NCBI GenBank assembly: GCA_900313185.1
Contig: OMQI01000178.1
Location: forward strand, 1-12,059
Length of the DNA: 12,059 nucleotides
Direction: 5' to 3'
Source: an uncultured Rhodospirillaceae bacterium
GTDB lineage: Bacteria > Pseudomonadota > Alphaproteobacteria > RF32 > CAG-239
Position numbers and translations under genes: made by a program. Below the pieces are notes generated by a model. That model ran no database searches. It saw only the letters and a list, made by a program, of their open reading frames with translations, and had not been told where the DNA came from. Shown here piece by piece: positions 7,234-12,059 of this stretch; the first letter of the stretch is position 1, and the number at the start of each line of letters is the position of its first letter.

Positions 7234-8130
7234 TTATGCTTTGAAATTCAAATTCCAATCACTGTAGCGAGCCGGATCATTTCCCCAATTCTCACGAACT
7301 TTTACATATAAAAACAGATGAATACGTTCTTCCAACAGTTCTTCAAGCTCTTCACGAGCACTTTGCCCTATCTTTTTTATCATTGAACCGTTTTTACCCA
7401 ATATTATGGTTTTCTGTCCGTCACGTTCCACATAAATAGTCATCTCGGCCCTAATTGAGCCATCGTCTTTATGTTCCCATAGTTCAGGCTCTACGGTTAA
7501 GGCATAAGGCAACTCTTGCCTTAAATTTAAAAACAACTTTTCACGTACCACTTCGGCAGCCAGATAGCACAAAGGCATATCAGACATTTGCTCTTCCGGG
7601 TACAGCCACGGACTTTCCGGTAAATTATCTGCCAAATATTGATAAAAATCGGTAATATGGTCACCGGATTGTGCCGAAAACATAAATACCGCATCAAAAT
7701 TGAAAACATTTTCAAAATCTTCTTTGAGAGTTTGCAGTTCCTCTTCAGTCATCAAATCTATCTTATTAAACGCCAATACCGCGTGCGCATCTTTTTTTAT
7801 CAATTCATCAATAATGGCCGAAGTTTCTTCATTCATACCACGCTTCGCATCAACTACCAAAACATTTATATCGGCATCGGAAAACCCGTTCCACGCCGAA
7901 GCTACCATTGCTCTATCCAACCTGCGCTTTGGCGCAAAAATCCCCGGAGTATCCAAGAATATAATTTGCGTTTTATCATATATACCGATGCCCTTAATCG
8001 TAGTTCTGGTTGTTTGTGCTTTAGGTGACACAATAGAAACCTTTGAACCGACGAAATTATTGGTAATAGTTGATTTTCCGGCATTCGGAGCACCAATTAA
8101 AGCCACATATCCGCAACGTGTATCAGTCAT
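7234..8130 (-). CDS. era: GTPase Era
   Basis: Essential GTPase that binds 16S rRNA near its 3' end and guides 30S subunit assembly. The 298 residues are normal for the family. The GTPase domain shows G1 GAPNAGKST (13-21), the switch region around TTRTTIKGI (40-48), G3 DTPG (60-63), G4 NKID (122-125) and G5 SAQ (152-154). The C-terminal KH RNA-binding domain carries IILGKNGSMIKKIG (242-255). All signature residues are intact. The ATG at 8130 overlaps the 3' end of rnc by 8 bases, with AGGA about 8 bases upstream inside rnc, pointing to translational coupling. It is the last gene of the hydrolase-lepB-rnc-era operon; no clear terminator follows the stop. Confidence 0.97.
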   Translation of the reverse strand: MTDTRCGYVALIGAPNAGKSTITNNFVGSKVSIVSPKAQTTRTTIKGIGIYDKTQIIFLDTPGIFAPKRRLDRAMVASAWNGFSDADINVLVVDAKRGMNEETSAIIDELIKKDAHAVLAFNKIDLMTEEELQTLKEDFENVFNFDAVFMFSAQSGDHITDFYQYLADNLPESPWLYPEEQMSDMPLCYLAAEVVREKLFLNLRQELPYALTVEPELWEHKDDGSIRAEMTIYVERDGQKTIILGKNGSMIKKIGQSAREELEELLEERIHLFLYVKVRENWGNDPARYSDWNLNFKA

Positions 8131-8779
8131 TTTGCTTTCCTATCTGTTTAAGTAACTCTTCAGCCGCATGTTGTTCCGCTAATTTCTTATTTTTTCCTTT
8201 ACCGCAGGCAAAGACTTTATCGTTTAGCGCAACCTTAATCGTAAATATCGGTTCGTGTTCACTTCCTTCTTTGGCAATGGTTTCATAAACAGGCAACGGT
8301 AATTTCTGACTATGAAAATATTCTTGCAGACGTGTTTTAAAATCTTTACCGGAATCCGCACCGTTAATCATATATTCCCAATTACGTTCCACAAAGGCGA
8401 TTGCCTGTTCTATATCAGAATCAATATAAATAGCCCCGATAATAGCTTCTCCGATATCGCCCAAAACATTGGTGCGTTGTGTGGTTTCTTTATCTTTGGC
8501 AATAATATATTCATCAATATGCAATCTTTTAACCACATCTGCCACGGCCTCGGCGCAAACCAATTTAACGTGGCGCTGCGCCAGAGCACCTTCCTTATCA
8601 TTGGGAAATCTGTTATAGAGAAGATGCGCCATAGTCATTCCCAAGACTCTATCGCCGAGAAATTCCAAACGCTCATAATTGCGATGTTCATTTCCGGTAA
8701 TACTACTGTGTGTCAAAGCTTGTTGCAGCAATTTGATATTATTAAAACGATATTGCAGAATTTCCTGTAATTTTTGCAT
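8123..8779 (-). CDS. rnc: Ribonuclease III
   Basis: Double-strand-specific endoribonuclease that cuts the 30S rRNA precursor and other structured RNAs. It has 218 residues. The catalytic domain carries the signature NYERLEFLGDRVL (34-46) with E39 and D43, and DIGEAIIGAIYID (108-120) with D108 and E111, the expected acidic metal ligands. A double-stranded-RNA-binding domain follows at about 146-214, with the KGKNKKLAEQHAAEELL helix near its end. R44 after the signature aspartate is, from memory, typical of alphaproteobacterial enzymes. It starts 3 bases after the lepB stop and overlaps era by 8 bases. Its ribosome binding site is weak (a distant AAGGG), so reinitiation after lepB is likely. 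Confidence 0.97.
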   Translation of the reverse strand: MQKLQEILQYRFNNIKLLQQALTHSSITGNEHRNYERLEFLGDRVLGMTMAHLLYNRFPNDKEGALAQRHVKLVCAEAVADVVKRLHIDEYIIAKDKETTQRTNVLGDIGEAIIGAIYIDSDIEQAIAFVERNWEYMINGADSGKDFKTRLQEYFHSQKLPLPVYETIAKEGSEHEPIFTIKVALNDKVFACGKGKNKKLAEQHAAEELLKQIGKQND

Positions 8780-8782
8780 ATA

Positions 8783-9577
8783 TTATTTAATACCCTTGAA
8801 AAATCTTTTCCACCGAAGAGCCTTATACCAAGTCCACGGTTTTAAGATAGAACCTTTATCATTATGCGAGAAGAAAATAAATTTAGCTTTTCCAACCAGA
8901 TTTTCCTTCGGAACAAAACCGACACTGATACGACTGTCATCGGAGCGGTCACGATTATCTCCCATAACAAAGAATGAATCTTCAGGAACCTCAAATTCTT
9001 CTGTATTATCTACTATACGTTCCTTATCGGTTATTTCTATTATTTTATGTTTTAGCCCGTTTGGTAAAGTTTCTTCGTAAATACGATAAAACTCCGGAAT
9101 GGAAACGTATTCATCAACGATATAACGTCCTTCTTCTTTTCTATCCACTATTTCGCCGTTAATATAAAGACGTCCATTTTTAACTTGAACTTTATCTCCG
9201 GGAAGTCCGATAATTCGTTTGATAAAATCGGTATGTGTATTTTGCGGAAACTTAAATACCACAACATCGCCACGCTTAGGCTCGCTGTACCAAATTCTCC
9301 CCTTTACCAACGGAATTCCGGCAGGAAAAGAATAGCGAGAATAACCGTAAGTGTATTTGGTTACAAACAAATAATCCCCTACCCTTAAAGTAGGATACAT
9401 TGAGCCGGACGGAATTCTAAACGGTTCAAGCCATAAACTGCGGATAATCAGAGCAATCAAAATGGCCCAAAATACAGTTTTCAAATTTTCAACAAACGCA
9501 TTTTTCTTCTTGGTATCTTCAAGAGGAACCGATTTGTCGTTTTCAGATACGTAATTCTTTGATTTTGTTTTTCGCAC
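8783..9577 (-). CDS. lepB: Signal peptidase I
   Basis: Membrane-bound serine protease that removes signal peptides from exported proteins. It has 264 residues. A charged cytoplasmic N-terminus (1-33) precedes a single membrane segment (about 34-50, TVFWAILIALIIRSLWL). The catalytic serine is S59 in RIPSGSMYPTLR, the general-base lysine is K120 in IKRIIGLPGD, and the conserved GDNRDRSDDSR box is at 206-216. The start is GTG at 9577: the next in-frame methionine is M60, inside the active site, and GAGG sits 7 bases upstream of the GTG. It begins 2 bases after the hydrolase stop and ends 3 bases before rnc. The exported proteins in this window are plausible substrates. Confidence 0.96.
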   Translation of the reverse strand: MRKTKSKNYVSENDKSVPLEDTKKKNAFVENLKTVFWAILIALIIRSLWLEPFRIPSGSMYPTLRVGDYLFVTKYTYGYSRYSFPAGIPLVKGRIWYSEPKRGDVVVFKFPQNTHTDFIKRIIGLPGDKVQVKNGRLYINGEIVDRKEEGRYIVDEYVSIPEFYRIYEETLPNGLKHKIIEITDKERIVDNTEEFEVPEDSFFVMGDNRDRSDDSRISVGFVPKENLVGKAKFIFFSHNDKGSILKPWTWYKALRWKRFFKGIK

Positions 9578-9579
9578 GA

Positions 9580-10347
9580 CTAATCCTCGTTTTCCAAATC
9601 ATTATCTTCAATATAGCTGTCATCATTATCGATTTCATTTTCAATCAGCATATTATCTTCTGTTTCGCTCTTTTTACGACGACCACGACGCTTTTTGACA
9701 GGATCACGACGTTGCATAGCGCTTATTACATATTGTCCGCTTACTTTGTACAAATCTTTAAGGTGATTGTTATACATATGGTCTCCGTCCTCAATCATCG
9801 CAAAATCTATTTCCACATTGCGCTGCTGATTTAGCCTGCGGGCCATAGTTTCCACCATAGACGGAACCACAATTTCATCTTGTCCGCCCTGAACTATTAA
9901 GCCGGATGCCGGACAAGGAGCCAAAAACGTAAAGTCTTTTTCATTGGCTGGAGGGCTGACGGCAATAAAGTTATTAATATCCGGTCTGCGCATCAAAAGT
10001 TGCAATCCTATCCAGGCACCGAAGGAATAACCGGCAATCCAACATTGTTTGGCATCCGGATTCATATTTTGCAACCAATCAAGAGCTACCGTTGCATCCG
10101 AAAGTTCCCCGGGACCGTTTTCAAACTGACCTTGAGATCGCCCTACGCCTCTGAAATTAAATCTTAAAACTGAAAAACCTAAATCTTTGAAGCAACTGAA
10201 TAAACTATAGACAACTTTGTTATTCATCGTTCCCCCAAACATCGGATCCGGATGCAAAATCAAGGCTACCGGAGCATTAGGACGAGAACTTTGATAATAT
10301 CTGCCTTCTATTCGGCCGGCGTGACCGTTAAATAATACTTCTACCAT
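9580..10347 (-). CDS. Alpha/beta hydrolase with a charged C-terminal tail
   Basis: Serine hydrolase-fold protein of a group I recognise as widespread and well conserved in alphaproteobacteria; the substrate is unknown. Numbering from the ATG at 10347 (255 residues): LILHPDPMFGGTMNNK (29-44) holds the oxyanion region, LRFNFRGVGRSQG (61-73) follows, and GYSFG (106-110) carries nucleophile S108. D157 (GGQDEIV) and H190 (DGDH) are the likely acid and base. An in-frame GTG at 10356 would add three residues, but the family start MxEVxFNGxAGRxEGRY fits the ATG. After the fold ends near residue 212 there is an unusual tail: a basic stretch (KKRRGRRKK, 218-226), then about 28 mostly acidic residues. 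It heads the operon with lepB, rnc and era. Confidence 0.85.
   Translation of the reverse strand: MVEVLFNGHAGRIEGRYYQSSRPNAPVALILHPDPMFGGTMNNKVVYSLFSCFKDLGFSVLRFNFRGVGRSQGQFENGPGELSDATVALDWLQNMNPDAKQCWIAGYSFGAWIGLQLLMRRPDINNFIAVSPPANEKDFTFLAPCPASGLIVQGGQDEIVVPSMVETMARRLNQQRNVEIDFAMIEDGDHMYNNHLKDLYKVSGQYVISAMQRRDPVKKRRGRRKKSETEDNMLIENEIDNDDSYIEDNDLENED
9585..9588 (-). promoter_or_regulatory. Ribosome binding site of lepB inside the hydrolase gene
   Basis: On the minus strand this reads GAGG, 7 bases before the GTG start of lepB. It overlaps the last codons of the upstream hydrolase gene. It supports the non-ATG start and coupling of the two genes. Confidence 0.65.
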
Positions 10348-10386
10348 TTTTTTCACTTTGTTATATTTATTTTAACACATATCACC

Positions 10387-10409
10387 ATATATTACGAAGC
10401 ATAATATAT
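10387..10409. repeat. Inverted repeat between the divergent hydrolase and cysE genes
   Basis: ATATATTA (10387-10394) and TAATATAT (10402-10409) are perfect 8-base inverted arms with a 7-base centre, placed 23 bases before the cysE ATG and 39 bases before the hydrolase ATG. It could be an operator shared by both promoters. The arms are pure A/T in an AT-rich gap, so chance is a real alternative. Confidence 0.35.
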
Positions 10410-10432
10410 TAACTTTGGGGAGTATACACAAA

Positions 10433-11077
10433 ATGAATCAAAAATACAAGCTAATTTTGCAGGACATTCAGGCAATCATTGACAGAGACCCTGCCACACG
10501 CTCCAAAGCCGAGGCTGTGATATGTTCCTCTGGTTTACACGCTATCTTGATTTATCGATTGTCTCATTGGTTATGGCGAAAAAAATTTCACTTAACTGCA
10601 CGTATTATTTCGCAAATTGCTCGCTTTTTAACCGGTATAGAAATTCATCCCGGTGCGCAAATCGGCTATGGTTTTATGATTGACCACGGTATGGGTGTCG
10701 TTATCGGAGAAACTACTAAAATAGGAAACAATGTTACCCTCTATCATGATGTTACCCTCGGCGGACGTAAATTTTATGATGAAAACGGCAAAAAACTGGA
10801 AAAACGCCATCCGACACTTGGTAATAATGTCACCATCGGTTCGGGGGCGCAAATTTTAGGTCCCATCACCATCGGAGATAATGTGAAAGTCGGTTCAAAC
10901 GCTATTGTAATTAAAGATATTCCGGCAGATTCAACCGTGGTTAATGCTCCGGCTTATATTGTCGTGAAGAAAGCACACGAACCGGCTAAAAACTTCTGTG
11001 CATACGGTATTGAGCCGGAGGAAAGTGATAAAAAAGAAACGAAAATAAAGAAAACGGAAAATAAACGCAAAATATAA
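10433..11077 (+). CDS. cysE: Serine O-acetyltransferase
   Basis: Acetylates L-serine with acetyl-CoA to O-acetylserine, the precursor used by cysteine synthase. It has 214 residues from the ATG at 10433. A short helical N-terminal domain (1-68) is followed by a left-handed beta-helix of hexapeptide repeats (about 70-175). Active-site DHGMGVVIGE (84-93), YHDVTLGGR (104-112) and RHP (125-127) are all present. GGGGAG lies 10 bases before this ATG. A TTG at 10415 would add six residues but would put that motif inside the coding region, so it is rejected. The C-terminus (198-214) is an unusually lysine-rich stretch (DKKETKIKKTENKRKI), replacing the hydrophobic Ile-terminated tail that typically contacts cysteine synthase, although the last residue is still Ile. 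Confidence 0.95.
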   Translation: MNQKYKLILQDIQAIIDRDPATRSKAEAVICSSGLHAILIYRLSHWLWRKKFHLTARIISQIARFLTGIEIHPGAQIGYGFMIDHGMGVVIGETTKIGNNVTLYHDVTLGGRKFYDENGKKLEKRHPTLGNNVTIGSGAQILGPITIGDNVKVGSNAIVIKDIPADSTVVNAPAYIVVKKAHEPAKNFCAYGIEPEESDKKETKIKKTENKRKI

Positions 11078-11106
11078 CTGACAAATAATTTTTTTTATGC
11101 TATAAT
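11078..11106 (+). promoter_or_regulatory. Strong sigma-70 promoter with extended -10
   Basis: -35 CTGACA (11078-11083, 5 of 6 to consensus), a 17-base spacer, and -10 TATAAT (11101-11106, perfect) preceded by TGC to give an extended -10. The -35 begins on the base right after the cysE stop. Transcription would start near 11113, giving a leader of about 17 bases containing AGAGGAG. This marks the start of a new unit and suggests high expression. Confidence 0.8.
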
Positions 11107-11129
11107 CACCGCATTAGAGGAGTAGACTG

Positions 11130-11771
11130 ATGCGGTTTTGTTTTTTATTAATATTCGGATTATTGTCATTAAATGCGGTAACTGCAAATGCTCAGGGCTT
11201 GCCTGCCAATCCGTGGGCAGCAAAACAAGAGGTTATTAGCGGCTCGGTTTTACATATATCACGAGATAATATAAACCAGCAGCCAATCGGTAATAACGCA
11301 AGCGAACAAAGTGAGAGTAGCTCTCAAGATATGGAAGAATTAAAAAATATAGCAGCCAGTATCAAGGAAAAGTGGCAACAACGAGATAATCAAGTGAATA
11401 ACACCTCCGCTAGCACACCGGAGGATGATAAAGTCGGTACTGTGGAGGCGTTTAATGCTTTCAATACGTTATCAAAATATATGCAGCAAAATAATAAATC
11501 GGATAATTCAAACATCCAAAACAATAATTCTTCTTCGTTTGAGGATTTCAAACGAGAAATACAAAAAATGATGGATAAGCAAAAAACAACTTCTTCATCA
11601 AGTGATAACAAAATTTCCAAAGAATTAGAACATGCAAAACATCAGTATAATCACTATAAATCACAACTTACATCAAATTATAACAATTTGAAAAACAAAG
11701 CACAACCGGTGATTAACGAGGTTAAGAAAGGTCTTAATGAGGCGGAAAGAACAACCGGTATGAAATTTTAA
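11130..11771 (+). CDS. Exported Asn/Ser-rich protein, unrecognised
   Basis: A 213-residue protein I do not recognise. A clean signal peptide (residues 1-21: MRF, a hydrophobic core, cleavage after ANA) sends it to the periplasm or beyond. The mature start GLPANPWAAKQ has a Pro/Trp patch. The rest is low-complexity and polar, rich in Asn, Ser, Gln and Lys, with three likely helical islands: about 67-84, 104-120 (EAFNAFNTLSKYMQQ) and 160-206 (probable coiled coil). There is no cysteine in the mature part and no catalytic motif. Poly-Ser and poly-Asn runs (132-136, 155-158) suggest flexible linkers. AGAGGAG lies 7 bases before the ATG. It has a strong promoter of its own and is followed 13 bases later by another exported protein, probably in the same transcript. 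A structural or secretion-associated role is possible, but nothing in the sequence fixes it. Confidence 0.75.
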   Translation: MRFCFLLIFGLLSLNAVTANAQGLPANPWAAKQEVISGSVLHISRDNINQQPIGNNASEQSESSSQDMEELKNIAASIKEKWQQRDNQVNNTSASTPEDDKVGTVEAFNAFNTLSKYMQQNNKSDNSNIQNNNSSSFEDFKREIQKMMDKQKTTSSSSDNKISKELEHAKHQYNHYKSQLTSNYNNLKNKAQPVINEVKKGLNEAERTTGMKF

Positions 11772-11784
11772 TAAGGAGATTATG

Positions 11785-12059
11785 ATGAAATTAATTAAAA
11801 TTACACTACTCTGCGCTGTCATATACGGATTATCTTCTTCTTGCGCCTATGCGTTACTGGGCGATGGGGTTGATACCAGAACCGTGGGGGATTTATATGT
11901 TCCGGCACCGGAAGATATTGCCAATATACAAATGTACAGCAACAGAGAAATTAATTATATGGTGGAAAATTATTCCACTCCGCAATTGGCCAAAATGGCA
12001 ATTGAACTCAACAAAGCGCAAATCGAAGCGGCAAAGATGAACGGTTCCACTCCGCCGGC
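11785..12059 (+). CDS. Exported protein, unrecognised, 3' end missing
   Basis: Open to the right edge; 91 whole codons are visible. An N-terminal signal sequence (MKLIKITLLCAVIYGLSSSC, then AYA) is followed by LLGDGVDTRTVGDLYVPAPE, then a region that looks helical (NREINYMVENY, QLAKMAIELNKAQIEAAKM). I do not recognise the family. A cysteine sits at 20 in LSSSCA, but the residues before it do not make a proper lipobox, so cleavage after AYA (23) is more likely than lipidation. GGAG at 11775-11778 lies 6 bases before this ATG. An adjacent in-frame ATG at 11782 is only 3 bases from it, so 11785 is chosen. It follows the Asn/Ser-rich gene by 13 bases in an apparent operon that continues out of the window. 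Confidence 0.75.
   Translation, partial: MKLIKITLLCAVIYGLSSSCAYALLGDGVDTRTVGDLYVPAPEDIANIQMYSNREINYMVENYSTPQLAKMAIELNKAQIEAAKMNGSTPP

Noticed and set aside
7700..8155. 151-codon plus-strand open frame
   Set aside because: Antisense to era, which has every GTPase motif; no independent support.
8312..8770. 152-codon plus-strand open frame
   Set aside because: Antisense to rnc, which is intact; composition looks like a complementary frame.
10415..10432. TTG start giving a longer CysE
   Set aside because: It would place the GGGGAG ribosome binding site inside the gene; the ATG at 10433 fits better.
11785..11859. Lipoprotein signal on the partial exported protein (cysteine in LSSSCA)
   Set aside because: The position three before the cysteine is Ser instead of Leu/Val/Ile, so it is not a proper lipobox; ordinary cleavage after AYA fits better.
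11849..12040. 63-codon plus-strand open frame at the right edge
   Set aside because: It overlaps the exported-protein frame starting at 11785, which has a ribosome binding site and signal peptide; the shadow frame has neither.
1..12059. CRISPR array, tRNA, rRNA, insertion sequence or prophage
   Set aside because: I saw no regularly spaced direct repeats, cloverleaf-like segments, transposase or phage-like frames.

Overview
The window looks like ordinary chromosome from an AT-rich alphaproteobacterium. Three things point there: the hydrolase-lepB-rnc-era run, aspS head-to-head with rnd, and alphaproteobacterial-style motifs (ESY in the PheA ACT domain, ERLEFLGDR in RNase III, and the whole core of the alpha/beta hydrolase). 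The assignment comes from remembered family features, not from a search. There is no tRNA, rRNA, CRISPR array, transposase or phage gene, and no gene-free stretch longer than about 110 bases.

Layout, left to right. Bases 1-1668 (minus) hold most of aspS, aspartyl-tRNA synthetase, whose C-terminal end lies off the left edge. Diverging from it is rnd (1791-2945, plus), ribonuclease D. It converges to within 6 bases of a minus-strand pair: pheA (prephenate dehydratase, 4687-3857), followed 14 bases later by an aminoglycoside/choline-kinase-fold phosphotransferase (3842-2952). The pair has its own near-consensus sigma-70 promoter. Next, also on minus, are a large exported protein with a DUF4105-like N-terminal domain and a probable outer-membrane barrel C-terminus (6561-4756), and a small exported DUF3015-like protein (7145-6687). 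A nested palindromic element (6599-6677) separates these two.

Bases 10347-7234 (minus) form a tight four-gene operon: alpha/beta hydrolase, lepB (signal peptidase I), rnc (RNase III), era (ribosome-assembly GTPase). Junctions are 2 bases, 3 bases and an 8-base overlap. rnc and era belong to rRNA processing and 30S assembly, and lepB serves protein export. The hydrolase carries a charged tail not expected for its family.

On the far right, plus strand, are cysE (serine O-acetyltransferase, first committed step of cysteine synthesis) and then a separate unit with a strong extended -10 promoter abutting the cysE stop. That unit encodes two unrecognised exported proteins, the second cut by the window edge. 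pheA and cysE suggest a cell that makes its own phenylalanine and cysteine, so not a deeply reduced endosymbiont.

Most of the window is housekeeping. The least explained parts are the exported-protein pair at the right edge, the DUF4105-like barrel protein with its DUF3015-like neighbour, the palindromic element between them, and the kinase-fold gene tied to pheA. I found no convincing evidence of a complete undescribed multi-gene system here.
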